From Spiroplasma_E sp902809815 (GTDB lineage Bacteria > Bacillota_I > Bacilli_A > Mycoplasmatales > VBWQ01): a DNA stretch of 64,000 nt. The translations under genes and the position numbers were made by a program. The stretch is taken from contig NZ_OZ034992.1 of assembly GCF_964030925.1 (NCBI RefSeq), positions 930,001-994,000 of the forward strand. Direction: 5' to 3'. Shown here one piece after another: positions 34,322-43,834 of this stretch (the first letter of the stretch is position 1; each line of letters starts with the position of its first letter). Under the pieces are notes generated by a model that did not search any database, was not told where the DNA came from, and worked only from the letters and a program-made list of their open reading frames with translations.

Positions 34322-35464
34322 GGTGGTTGGCCCTTAATTACTGGACCATTTTTGATATAAAATTCTAAATTTTAATTTGTAAAATTGGTGGTTTTAGAAA
34401 TTTAGAATGTATTCTTTCATAATTATAAAACATAACATATTGATTTACATCATTTATAGCTTCATTGATGGATAAATATTGATTTGATCCTTTAGGTAGT
34501 CATTCTTGAGATAAATGAGAAAATCAGTTTTCAGATAATACATTACCACCAATATCATAAGGTTGTTTTTTGCTTAAAATTATTTGTTTATCCTCTGCTC
34601 ATTTTGTGATATCCTGACAATAAAATTCGTTGGCGTTATCTGAATGTAAAATAACATTTTTTACTTGATTTCAAGAAAATTGTTTGTTGATTTTTTCAAG
34701 AGCAGGAAGAATTAAATCCTGATATGATTTATTAGGAGCAATATTATAACTAACAACATTATTTGAATAAAAATCAATAATTACAAAAAGATATAATCAT
34801 CCTTCTTTAGTATTTATTTGTTTAGTGTCCATTGATCAAATTTGATTTGAAGAGGTTGTACTTTTATAATCTTTGTTTACTTTATCCATTGTAGGTATTC
34901 ACTTATTTGGATTTTTTTTGTTTTTAGGATAGTTATTTTTAGTTTGTTTTAATCCTTGAATATTGTGTTCTTTCATAATTTTTCGCATTTGTTTTATTGA
35001 TAATTCTATATTTAAAATGATATTTTTTTCTTGTTTTAATCACTCTTTAAAAGCTGAAAAAATTCTTAAATATCCATAAATTCTGCCTTTTCTTGTAGAA
35101 TGAAATTCGATTAAAAGTTGGCATATTTTTTGATATTTATGATTGCATTTAATAATATGATTTTCTTCTTTTTTAATAGGTTTTTGTTTATTTTTTAAAA
35201 AGTAATATGTTGATCTGTTTAATTGAAGATATTGACATAGGTTTCTAATTGAATATTGATTTTTACAATCATCAATAATTTTAATTTTTTCTTTGATATT
35301 TAATTTGTTAATTACTAATGCTATTTGTTTAATTTTATCCATTAATAAAAATCCTTTCAGGTTAAAATTAGTGTTAATTATATAACACAATTGTTTTTAG
35401 AATACATTCAGGTTTTTTAAATTAATGGTCTAGTAAAAAGGGCTAAGTGGCAAGTGGCAAGTGG
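34322..35464 (-). mobile_element. IS3-family element, copy b
   Basis: Complete copy, minus orientation. Right end GGGCCAACCACC at 34322-34333. The left end shows three CCACTT units (CCACTTG, CCACTTG, CCACTTAG) before CCC. It truncates a traG/virD4 gene. No IS5 inside, so it shows the empty site for IS copy 2. Confidence 0.88.
34365..35342 (-). CDS. IS3-family transposase
   Basis: 325 aa, the same protein as at 5679-6656 with the same RBS and start (MDKIKQ). DDE residues in WSMDTKQ, LHSDNANEF and ENWFSHL are intact. Confidence 0.9.
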
Positions 35465-36347
35465 TATCTTCCAATATTGCCAAAATAATTCCTTGAATAA
35501 TCATACTTGCTGAATCATTTCAAAATTCATCTTCGGGATTTTTGTTAATTAACATACGACTAAGTGATCTAATTTTATCTTGATATTTTATTTTTCACTT
35601 TATTTTTTCTTTTTCGTTATTGGTCATTAACATTTCAATAAAGTCGTCATAAATTAGTTTTAGTGGATTTCAAGTATTTCCTTTTTCTAAATTACGAAAA
35701 TCAATAACTTTTATTTTATAACCATTTTCTGCTAAAAAACCACTTGTTAAATTATACAATTCACCCTTAGGGTCGGTTATAATCATATTTGGTTTAGAGG
35801 TTGATTTTCCGTTTAAATAAATTGTTGGTAATACTATTCCTTGTGTTTTTCCGCTTCCTGTTGAACCAACAATAACACTATGAATTTGATTTTTTAAGTT
35901 AAACAATAAATCTTTTTTGTTTTTATTACAGTTAAAAACAAAACCAGTATTTTTATAATTATCTTTGATATTAACTTTATCACTAATATCATCAATTTCT
36001 TTTATATTTAATCATTTACTATCTCCAAAATCTATTTTATTGGTTGTTTTAATTGCAGTTTCTTTATTTTTCACTTTACTAAATAAAACAAAATAAAAAA
36101 ATCAGCAATAAAACGCTAAACTTAATCCAACTGTTGTTAATAATCCATATTTACTTTTAATTATATAATTTCATCATGATAATATTTGAAATTGCTTAAT
36201 TTCATTGACAAATATTATCATTTCTTTTCAATTAATAAAAATTGAATAACCTATTCCAAATAATGTTAAACAAAAAATAAAAATAATTGGAACAAAACAT
36301 AAACCAATTAATAAACTTATTTTTTTCTTTTTAATTTTATTTCACAT
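35465..36347 (-). pseudogene. TraG/VirD4 coupling protein, N-terminal fragment
   Basis: Starts MWNKIKKKKISLL at ATG 36347. Two membrane segments near residues 10-30 and 55-90, then the motor domain with Walker A VGSTGSGKTQG, IITDPKGELYN, and KVIDFRNLEKGNTWNPL. These identify the type IV coupling protein that docks a relaxase-DNA complex to a secretion channel. It is cut after ILAILEDTT by IS3 copy b, so the C-terminal half is missing. With the relaxase upstream (4-nt gap) it indicates plasmid or ICE origin. Confidence 0.88.
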
Positions 36348-36351
36348 ATTT

Positions 36352-37436
36352 TTATAACTCTCTTTCTAAATTGCTCACCAAATCATAACCTTTTTGCATA
36401 ATAGGATTAATTTTAAAAACCATTTTATTAAATTCTTGTTCAATTAAACTCATATTTTTAAAATCTGATTCTTTTACACCAGGAATGGTTGTTATAATTT
36501 TGTAGTATTTTATTTTTTCTGCTAAATCTAAATATTTGGTTAATTGGTTTATTTCATAATCTGTAAAATTATTTTCATATCTTAAATATTGTTTAATTTC
36601 ATAAATTAAACTATCATAATCATCATTAATACTTTTAATTTTGTTAAATTCTTTAATATTGTCTTTGGTAGACTTGTATTCATCAAATAGATTATTAATT
36701 TCATTTTCCAAATTATTTCGTTCAAACTTTTTAATTTGTCGAAAATTAATAGCGTTATAACTACCTTTACTACCAATTTCACCAGGTTCTATTTCATAAC
36801 CTGATTTTGTTAAATAATTAGCATGATAATTATGAAATTTTTGTATTTGTTTTTTGCCCCCAAAAATCCTATTATTACTAATTATGTATCTTTCTTCATT
36901 GAGCTTTTTTGAAAAAACTTTACTAATTGGAATAAAACCAAAATGAATATGGGGTGTTGTCTCGTCCATATGAACTGTTGAATACAAATACCCCATATCT
37001 GTTTTAAGATTATTTTTCATTCATTGCTTCATAAAATTTATTTCAATATTAACTCATTCATTTAATTTATGATAATTTATACTTTCAGGAATTAATTGTC
37101 CCATTTTACGCGTATCTGTTTTTTTATCTCATACTTGAATATCTGTAAATTGACATATTCCCATTTTTTCAAATCATTCTTGTCTTGTTGCTGGCAAAAC
37201 AATTTCTATATAAGTATTATGTTTATTACAAAACTCTTTAAAAGTTGATTTTTGTGCTTCACTATATTTTTGTTGTTGCTTATTTCAATCTTCTTCTATA
37301 TTTTTTAATAATTCAAATCTTTTATTATTTGTTAACTCAAAACCTTTGTTATTGCTTATTTTTGCTCTTGTATCACCAACATAATAAAAATTATATTTTG
37401 TAAACTCAGGATTAAGTACAATATCTATTTTTGAAG
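36352..37436 (-). pseudogene. MobV-type relaxase, 5'-truncated
   Basis: About 360 codons ending at 36352. The metal-binding three-His signature HMDETTPHIHFGFIPI is the hallmark of Mob_Pre/MobV relaxases that nick plasmid oriT. NPEFTKYNF upstream matches the N-terminal motif region. The first tens of residues are missing: around 37430-37450 the sequence changes to a plus-strand gene (EETAIRENKYL...). C-terminal part is coiled coil. It precedes traG with a 4-nt gap. Confidence 0.82.
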
Positions 37437-37449
37437 AAACTGCTATTAG

Positions 37450-37538
37450 AGAAAACAAATATTTATCAAAAATAACTAAACTTTTAGGTAAAAATATTAC
37501 TTTTATTGTTGCTCTTTCTGGTAATAATCACTGCTCAA
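37450..37538 (+). pseudogene. Frame-displaced start of membrane protein
   Basis: ETAIRENKYLSKITKLLGKNITFIVALSGNN runs into a stop at 37545 and looks like the upstream part of the 37539 protein in another frame. The true 5' end appears lost at the junction with the relaxase gene. Confidence 0.4.
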
Positions 37539-38651
37539 ATGATAATTAGTACTACTGTTGCTAAAACACCATGAAATTGACAAACTATTAAGGACAGTTT
37601 GATATTTAGTGGTATACTTATTGGTTTTGATACAGCTATTGAACCTTTTATTTTTGGTTCAATTGAAAATATTGAAAATTGAGTTATAGATAAATGAAAA
37701 AACAATGAAAATAATATTAATGTAGGAAAAGAAATAATAAAAGTTATTCCTTTCTTATTATTTTTAAGTTATTCTGGTGTAATTTTGGATAGAGTTTCTA
37801 ATAATATTTTAGATAATTGAATTTCAATGGAAATTCTTGGACAGACAACTATTGAATTTACTAGTTATGTGTTAAATATGACTTTTCATGGTGCAATTAT
37901 TTCTAGGATAGAAAAAGTAATAAAATTAGGTTGAGAAAAAGTTAAAAGATTATTTAATAACAATATTAATGATATAGAAAATCAACTTCTTAATAGTGAA
38001 CAAAATATTGATGAAAATAGTAATTTTTTTTATAAAAATATTTTACCATTATTTTTTATAACACCAATATCAATGGCTATAACATGAGGTACTGAGAATT
38101 ATATATCTAATCAAGAATTTACTTGAAAAAAACTGTCAACAAATGCTCCAAAAGTTATTGGTGGTATAACTCTTTCTCTAGTTTCATCTTTACTTAATTG
38201 TATGGTTAATAAAGAAGGAATACCATTTCTTCCAAAACTGAGTACTGTTATAGATACTATTAAAAGATGAACTGGTTATCAACAAAATAATGGTAATATT
38301 GAACAATCAGTAACATCATGTCAATCCTCTATTAATGATTCTTGTTTAGTAGATGTTTTTAGTGAATTAGAAAGTATTGAAGAATTTTCTAGTATTATTT
38401 GACAATTATGTAATGAAGAAAAATGAAATTTTGAAAATGATGAAGAAAATGAAATCTTTTTTGATGCTGTTGAAGAGCAGAAAGTAGATAGTAATTTTGG
38501 ATCTACTACTAAACCAAGAAATAACTATGGAACATTCAATAACTATTGTGAGTCTACAAATTCTTTGGATAATGGAATTAGTAGTTCAATTCTTAAAACA
38601 GAGTTTGATGAACAATCACTTCTTTCAAAGCCACGCTCATTTACTATATAA
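37539..38651 (+). CDS. Multi-span membrane protein, unknown
   Basis: 370 aa from ATG 37539 (weak RBS). Hydrophobic segments: LIFSGILIGFDTAI, VIPFLLFLSYSGVIL, FTSYVLNMTFHGAII, ILPLFFITPISMAI, VIGGITLSLVSSLL. A long acidic, Ser/Asn-rich C-terminal tail ends NNYGTFNNYCESTNSL... The layout resembles the element's 43821 protein (membrane segments plus a polar tail with YYGSDN). It may be 5'-truncated with a frameshift. Function unknown. Confidence 0.55.
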
Positions 38652-38724
38652 AAACAGTATATAATAAATGTATAATAATATTTCTATATTATATAATTAT
38701 ATGATTTTGAAATTTAATAAATCA

Positions 38725-38760
38725 GAAAAAAGTATTTTAGTAAATTAAAGTACTTTTTTT
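38725..38760 (+). terminator. Intrinsic terminator
   Basis: AAAAAAGTA, loop, TACTTTTTTT after the 37539 gene. The remaining 38652-39029 interval is AT-rich spacer with only the RBS AGAAGGAG of the next gene. Confidence 0.7.
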
Positions 38761-39029
38761 ATTGTATATTTATTTTTTCAATTATAAATTTAAATTGGGA
38801 TTTAATCAAAATACCATATAATTCAATATTATTTTATACTTTTTTAAATTTACAATTGTTTATATTAAATAAAGTTAGAAAAATTATATTTTTGATGAAT
38901 CTTAATATTGGTACAAGGAAACCACTAATATAAATTAGAACTATTCTGATATTTTTATTTTTAAATTTAATTAAAAATCAGATTATAAAAAATGTTATTT
39001 TTAACATATATAGAAGGAGAAAAAAATTA

Positions 39030-39473
39030 ATGGATACTAGTGATGAAGAAAATATTTCTGTAGAAGATTTACAAAAGCAACTAGAAAAGATTACTCAAGA
39101 AAAAGAGGAAGTTCAATCTAAGTTAGAAGAAGCTAATAAAGAAAAAGAGGAAGTTCAGTCTAAATTAGATGAAACTAGTAAGGCTAAAGAAGAAGTAGAA
39201 TCTAAGTTAGAAGAAGCCAATAAAGAAATTGAAAAATTAAAAGAAGAAATTGATAATGCTAATGATAATGAAAAAATAAAAGAATTAGAAATTAAATTAG
39301 AAGAAGCTAATAAAGAAAAAGAGGAAGTTCAATCTAAATTAGATGAAGCTAGCAAGGCTAAAGAAGAAGTAGAATCTAAGTTAGAAGAAGCCAATAAAGA
39401 AATTGAAAAATTAAAAGAAGAAATTAAAAACTGTAGTGATAATGAAAAATTACAAGAACTAAAAAATAAGTTA
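39030..39473 (+). pseudogene. Coiled-coil protein, N-terminal part (split)
   Basis: ATG 39030 (RBS AGAAGGAG). 148 codons of Glu/Lys heptads in tandem blocks (KEKEEVQSKLEEANK, KAKEEVESKLEEANK), with two long near-identical repeats. Cut by IS5 copy 6 at 39474 with TTA duplicated. Joining to 58024 gives a continuous 231-aa frame (NKL-EEANKEIEKLKKQ). No signal peptide; cytoplasmic structural or adhesin-like coiled coil. Unknown function. Confidence 0.85.
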
Positions 39474-40059
39474 AGACATATTCCGTAATTAAATTTTTTA
39501 AAAGTCAATTAATAATTTTAAAATTTATTTTATAATTTTGTTATTAACAATAAATTTAGAAAAGTGTTGATAAAAATGATTTTTGAAAATTTAAAAAAAT
39601 TAAAAAATGAAGAATTTTACAGATATTTTGGTATAAAACGTTTTCATTTTAATGAAATGTTAGAAAAATTAATTGAAATAGAAAAATTAGAAAAAAATAA
39701 AGGTTGAAAAAATAAACTTTCAGTAGAAGAAAGATTAATGATGACTTTATTATACTGAAAAGAATATTATACTTTTTTTCAAATGAGTATTAAATCTAAA
39801 ATGAGCCCATCAAGTTGTTTTCGAAATATTACTTGAGTAGAAAATAAACTTAGTAACCACAAAGATTACCAATTTTTAAAAGAAAGATATAAATTAAAAA
39901 TTGATAAAAAACAAGAAAATTCAAATGAATTTCAATTTTATTTAATTGATTCAACTGAGATTGAAATTGAAAGACCAACTAAAAAAAACTACAGTTAGAA
40001 TATTTTTCTGGTAAAAGTTGAATGTATTCTATAAAATTTCAAATTGTATATGATTTTTT
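39474..40059 (+). mobile_element. IS5-family copy 6, left part
   Basis: First 586 bp of an IS5 copy (TSD TTA at 39471-39473). It has a C-to-T change giving Trp (TGA) for Arg in OrfA (GRKNK to GWKNK). The element stops at GATTTTTT, where the 17.4-kb element begins. 586 + 580 - 8 (target duplication) = 1,158 bp, the exact IS length. Confidence 0.95.
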
Positions 40060-40084
40060 GGGAGCGTGTCGAAGATGTCGATAA
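40060..40084 (+). repeat. Left terminal inverted repeat
   Basis: 25 bp, GGGAGCGTGTCGAAGATGTC and five more bases. Matches the reverse complement of 57416-57440 at 20 of 25 positions, including the first eight. Confidence 0.92.
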
Positions 40085-40143
40085 CTAAAAAGTTTTAAAA
40101 ATAGCTCCTTTCTTTTTTTACCCTTGAATTAAAAATAAATGAC

Positions 40144-40178
40144 AAAAGACGAGAATAAAAATCTTGTCTTTTTTTTGT
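40144..40178 (+). terminator. Intrinsic terminator near left end
   Basis: AAAAGACgAGA, loop, TCTtGTCTTTT, T-run. It would block read-through from the host side into the element. Confidence 0.75.
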
Positions 40179-40179
40179 A

Positions 40180-40490
40180 ATTGTAAAATTTTAAAATTTT
40201 TAATAACAATCTTTAGCACTATTATCAACACGTGTTAGGGAACTAAAAAAGTGAACTACAACACAGTTGTTAAAAATAGTAGCTAGAACATGTGGACTTG
40301 CATGAATAAATAAAAAGTGGAGTGATACCTAATAAAATATACTAACCATTAATGGTAATTCTTGGGGTGGGAGCGAATTGGAAACTAGTATATATAGACC
40401 TGTTGTAGGGACCTATTGTATTAATTCTATTCTTTATTTAACCAACCTTGCCACCCCCCAGTGAGCAAGCGTTGGTTTTATTTTTTATTT
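40180..40490 (+). ncRNA. Candidate structured RNA in element leader
   Basis: About 300 bp without an ORF, richer in G/C than the element's genes. It ends in a strong terminator: CCAAC-CTTGC, C-rich loop, GCAAG-C-GTTGG, then a long T-rich run. The loop CCACCCC is complementary to GGGGTGG at ~40373-40379, a possible pseudoknot. Flanked by terminators on both sides, so an independent transcript is plausible. No Rfam family recognised by eye. The following 40491-40759 contains no gene, only the RBS region of 40760. Confidence 0.55.
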
Positions 40491-40759
40491 TTTTTGAAAA
40501 ATTTTTGGGCGAGAAAATAAATTTCAAACTTGTAAAAAAAATTGAGCGGTGCCGGTTCAATTAAAATATTAATTTATTAAACATAAATTAAATAAATATT
40601 GAATCGAATGCCTTAATGTTTTTTAAAATTTCACAATTTATTTTTGAGCCCAGTTTTCATGGAATGAATAAAACGAATAGTAGTATTATTAATAATCTAA
40701 AAATCAAAATATATGTTCTTTATGCTAGAAGCAACAGAACATATTAGGAAAGGATTATT

Positions 40760-41278
40760 ATGCAAATAGAATTTAAAAAAGAACAAATTGTTAAAGATAA
40801 ACCACAATCTATTATTATTGATTATGGTGAATATAAATTACAATGTCCAAAATGAATGGTTAAAAATAATAGTTTTATTGCTGATGATAAATATACATAT
40901 TGAGTTTTTAATTTAGAAAATATTAAAAGAGAATTAAGTGGTAATGAATTAATAAAATTATTAGAACCATATATTAAAGACCAAAAAATAACTGTTAATA
41001 AACCAACTGCTCCAAAAGAATATTATCTTAATGATATAAAACTTGAACCATTAAAATTTTATGAACAGCATAATAGTTGATTTATCGGTGAAATAACAGA
41101 TAACAAAACTAAAATTACTAATCCTTGTTTTAAATATAACATTACGTGAGAAGAAAACAGAAAAGGTTTTAAAATAAATAATCCATATAAACATGATGAT
41201 TTACCAATTAATTATTTAGTTACTTCTTATAAGGAAATTTCAACTCATAATGAAAAAGTATTTTTGTTGAACATGTAA
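40760..41278 (+). CDS. Element early protein, unknown
   Basis: 172 aa, start ATG 40760 after GGAAAGGA; first gene of the long early operon. Soluble and Lys/Tyr-rich, with several TGA Trp (CPKWMVKNN, YTYWVFN). No known motif. Overlaps the next gene by 29 nt. Confidence 0.6.
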
Positions 41279-41420
41279 ACAAAATAAATTAGATTATTTA
41301 TTCTTTAATACTAATGATATAAAAACAAGAAAATATTTTTTAAGAGATAAAAATGGTAAAGCAATTTGTTATGACTGTATTTTAAATATTAGGTTAAGTA
41401 GGAGGTATAAATATGAATAA
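41250..41420 (+). CDS. Zn-ribbon small protein
   Basis: 56 aa, ATG 41250 (RBS AAGGAAA), in a different frame overlapping the previous gene. Two Cys pairs, CWTC near the start and CYDC near residue 41, form a likely zinc ribbon. Probably a nucleic-acid-binding phage regulator or accessory protein. Confidence 0.6.
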
Positions 41421-41679
41421 ACAAAAACCATTTTCTTATAAAAACCAAGAAATTATTAATGAATATAATAAAAAACGTAGTAAAGAGATAACAGAAGAAC
41501 ATTTAAATAATATAAAAAAATTAAGGGAAGATTTTAAAAAAAAAGTAATTAATAACTATAAAGAAAAATTAATTACATATTTAGAAAATAAAATTGAAAA
41601 TGATGGATATAGAAGTGCAAATAATGATGCCATATATTATTCATTAATTAAAAAAATCAATAATGGTGAGTTTGATTAA
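41413..41679 (+). CDS. Small charged protein with NGEFD tail
   Basis: 88 aa, ATG 41413 after AGGAGGT, overlapping the preceding stop. Lys-rich helical protein ending KKINNGEFD, the recurring C-terminal tail of this gene set. Unknown function. Confidence 0.6.
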   Translation: MNKQKPFSYKNQEIINEYNKKRSKEITEEHLNNIKKLREDFKKKVINNYKEKLITYLENKIENDGYRSANNDAIYYSLIKKINNGEFD

Positions 41680-41681
41680 TA

Positions 41682-42146
41682 ATGCAATATGACTTAATTA
41701 TTGGAATTGACCCTGCTGGTATTGGTAATAATGGAATGGTTATATATTCAAGTGAAACTAATAATATTGTTTTTAATGAAACATTTAATACATTAACTGT
41801 TTTATGAACTAAAAATATGTATAAAGAAAAATTGCAATTAATTAAAGAAAAATTTATTGATAAAAAAATATTAGTTATTGTAGAAAATTTCTTTTTAAGT
41901 TCAAAACAATTATTAACTAATCCATTATCAACTCCTAAAATTATTGGTGCATTAATGGTATTAGTTCAAGATGTTTTTAACTGAGATTATTTCGAAAATC
42001 ACCCAAAAAATAAAAATAAAATAACAGATTATAAAGGAAATATAAAATTAACAAAACATGAACAGGATGCTTATAAGCATATTCAATATTATTTAAAAAA
42101 TCATAAAAAAATATTAATTTTTGATAATTATTTAAGGAAATTATAA
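41682..42146 (+). CDS. RuvC-like Holliday junction resolvase
   Basis: 154 aa, RNase H-like fold. N-terminal LIIGIDPAGIGNNGMVIYS gives the first catalytic Asp; IVENFFLSSKQL the Glu on the central strand; KHEQDAYKH the C-terminal acidic pair. This matches poxvirus/phage RuvC-like resolvases that cut branched DNA before packaging. Starts at ATG 41682, 2 nt after the previous stop. It likely resolves replication or transposition intermediates. Confidence 0.75.
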
Positions 42147-42148
42147 AC

Positions 42149-42442
42149 ATGAAAGATAAAGCAAATTATGTCAAATTAACAGTAAAACTTAGTAACACTA
42201 TTGAAGCAAAATATTACGAAAAAGGTAATAAAGAATTATATTATAGTGTTAGAAGTCAATGAAATGGATTAAACTATGTTACTTTAATTTTTAATAACCC
42301 AAAATTTTATAGACGATGTATTTTATTAAACAAAAATGATGAAATTTTAGTAACTGGTCAAATCTTTAATACTTTAAATATTCCTAAAAATCGTGCATTT
42401 TGTTCAATTAATGTCAAATGATTTAAAAAATGAAAGGAATAA
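42149..42442 (+). CDS. Possible OB-fold (SSB-like) protein
   Basis: 97 aa, ATG 42149, 2 nt after the resolvase. Beta-rich with an ILVTGQIFNT strand and a C-terminal CSINVKWFKKW, reminiscent of small single-strand-binding OB folds. No acidic SSB tail. Tentative. Confidence 0.45.
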
Positions 42443-42445
42443 ATA

Positions 42446-42571
42446 ATGAATAAAGAAAAATTAATTAATTATATTAAAAAACAACAAAAATTCTATAACG
42501 GTACAGAAATAGATTTAATACTTGATATCTTATTACAAAAAATAATTAATGGTGAATTTAATAATGAATAA
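42446..42571 (+). CDS. Micro-protein, NGEFNNE tail
   Basis: 41 aa (MNKEKLINYI...IINGEFNNE). Its last codons GGTGAATTTAATAATGAA provide the ribosome site and ATG (42564) of the next gene, so the pair is translationally coupled. Confidence 0.5.
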   Translation: MNKEKLINYIKKQQKFYNGTEIDLILDILLQKIINGEFNNE

Positions 42572-42686
42572 ATGTAAAAAATGTAACAAAAGAATATGAT
42601 TAAGTAAAAATTGATGTATGAAATGCTTAGAAATAATGGTTAATAATTTAACTAAAAATAAGGAGAATTTGATTAATGAAGTGTAA
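42564..42686 (+). CDS. Zn-ribbon micro-protein
   Basis: 40 aa, two CxxC pairs (CKKC, CMKC), a compact zinc ribbon. Overlaps both neighbours (8 and 11 nt). Confidence 0.55.
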
Positions 42687-42801
42687 ATTAGATTGTAATA
42701 ATGAACAATATATATTAGAAAAATACGAAAATGGAAGTCTAGAATCATTGTATTGTCTAAATCATTATATGAAAAAAAATGGAGAATTTGATAATGAATA
42801 A
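42676..42801 (+). CDS. Cys-rich micro-protein, NGEFDNE tail
   Basis: 41 aa; CKLDC near the N-terminus and CLNH later could bind zinc. Ends KKNGEFDNE with the coupled start of the next gene inside. Confidence 0.5.
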   Translation: MKCKLDCNNEQYILEKYENGSLESLYCLNHYMKKNGEFDNE

Positions 42802-42925
42802 ATTAAAAATATGTAAGGATTGTAAAGAAAATTATAATTGACCAAATTGTGAAAATTGTTTTAAAAACCCAAATATAAAAGAAATTGATGAAGAAATTGA
42901 TGAATTAATTATTTGAGAAAATTAG
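42794..42925 (+). CDS. Zn-ribbon micro-protein
   Basis: 43 aa; CKDC and CENC pairs then an acidic tail. Start overlaps the previous stop by 8 nt. Confidence 0.55.
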
Positions 42926-42942
42926 AAAAGGTGAATTTAATA

Positions 42943-43266
42943 ATGAATAAAGAAAATATACCATGTTGTTTTAGTGAAGTTAATGAAGTTGGTAAACATA
43001 TAACTAATTGTAATAATTTACCAACAAAATTAGATAAAGATAATGTACAAGTAAGATATTTTTGTGAAGAACATATGATAAAAGTTGAAAAAATAAGAAG
43101 AAAAATGGCTCAAAAATATATTAATGAATATAAAGAAAAATTACTTAAATATTTAAAAAATTTATTTATGGAAACTGATAGCTGACAAAAACAAATAATT
43201 ATTTCGACAAATTTAATAATACGTGAAGAACTGATTAAAAAAATAGAAAATGGTGAATTTGACTAA
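42943..43266 (+). CDS. Small Cys-containing protein, NGEFD tail
   Basis: 107 aa, ATG 42943 after GGTGAATTT. N-terminal PCCFSEVNEV...CNNL...YFCEEH gives a CC/C/CxxH-type putative metal site; helical Lys-rich C-terminal half ending KKIENGEFD. Stop and next ATG overlap (TAATG). Confidence 0.55.
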
Positions 43267-43502
43267 TGATAATATTACCTACTTTGTTTGAAAATAAAGA
43301 TGAAATTGAAATATTATCACCATTTCCAAAAGCAATTCATACAAGTAATGATATTAGAACAATTATTTTAAGACAATACCCAAATGTTAAATCAAAACAC
43401 ATAATTGTTTCTGACCCAGAAAGTAATGTTGCATTAATAGTTGGTGATAATGATGTTTATCAAGGTTGAATTAAAGTAACCATTAAAAAATTAGAAAATT
43501 AA
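43266..43502 (+). CDS. Small protein, unknown
   Basis: 78 aa, ATG 43266 overlapping the previous stop. Mixed alpha/beta composition (IIVSDPESNVALIVGDND). Not recognised. Confidence 0.5.
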
Positions 43503-43513
43503 AGGAGAAAAAA

Positions 43514-43630
43514 ATGGATTATAAAGAAAAAATTAAAATTAGAATTCATGAATTTGAATTATATGATTATCAAGTAAATACTTTATTAGATATTGTAAGA
43601 GAAATGTTAAAAGCAAATAAAGGAGAATAA
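43514..43630 (+). CDS. Micro-protein, unknown
   Basis: 38 aa behind AAAGGAG, helical (KIRIHEFELYDYQVNTLLDIV). Short but well placed in the operon with its own RBS. Confidence 0.45.
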   Translation: MDYKEKIKIRIHEFELYDYQVNTLLDIVREMLKANKGE

Positions 43631-43633
43631 ATT

Positions 43634-43834
43634 ATGTTAGATGAAATTTTAAAAGTAATTTTTGATAGAGCAGATAAAAAAGAATTAATTAATATGATAG
43701 AAAGATTAATTCTTTGTACTAACAATAGAAAAGAAACAAAAAAATGAATTATTAGAGAATTTGATAAAAATAATTATGTTTTAGAAAAATTATTACAATT
43801 AGAAATACAAGGAGAAAAAAATGGAAACAAATAA
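43634..43834 (+). CDS. Small protein, unknown
   Basis: 66 aa, ATG 43634 after AAAGGAG. Helical and charged; its end overlaps the next start by 14 nt. Confidence 0.5.

Noticed and set aside
42533..42748. Minus-strand hydrophobic ORF
   Set aside because: Antisense of several overlapping plus-strand micro-genes with good ribosome sites.
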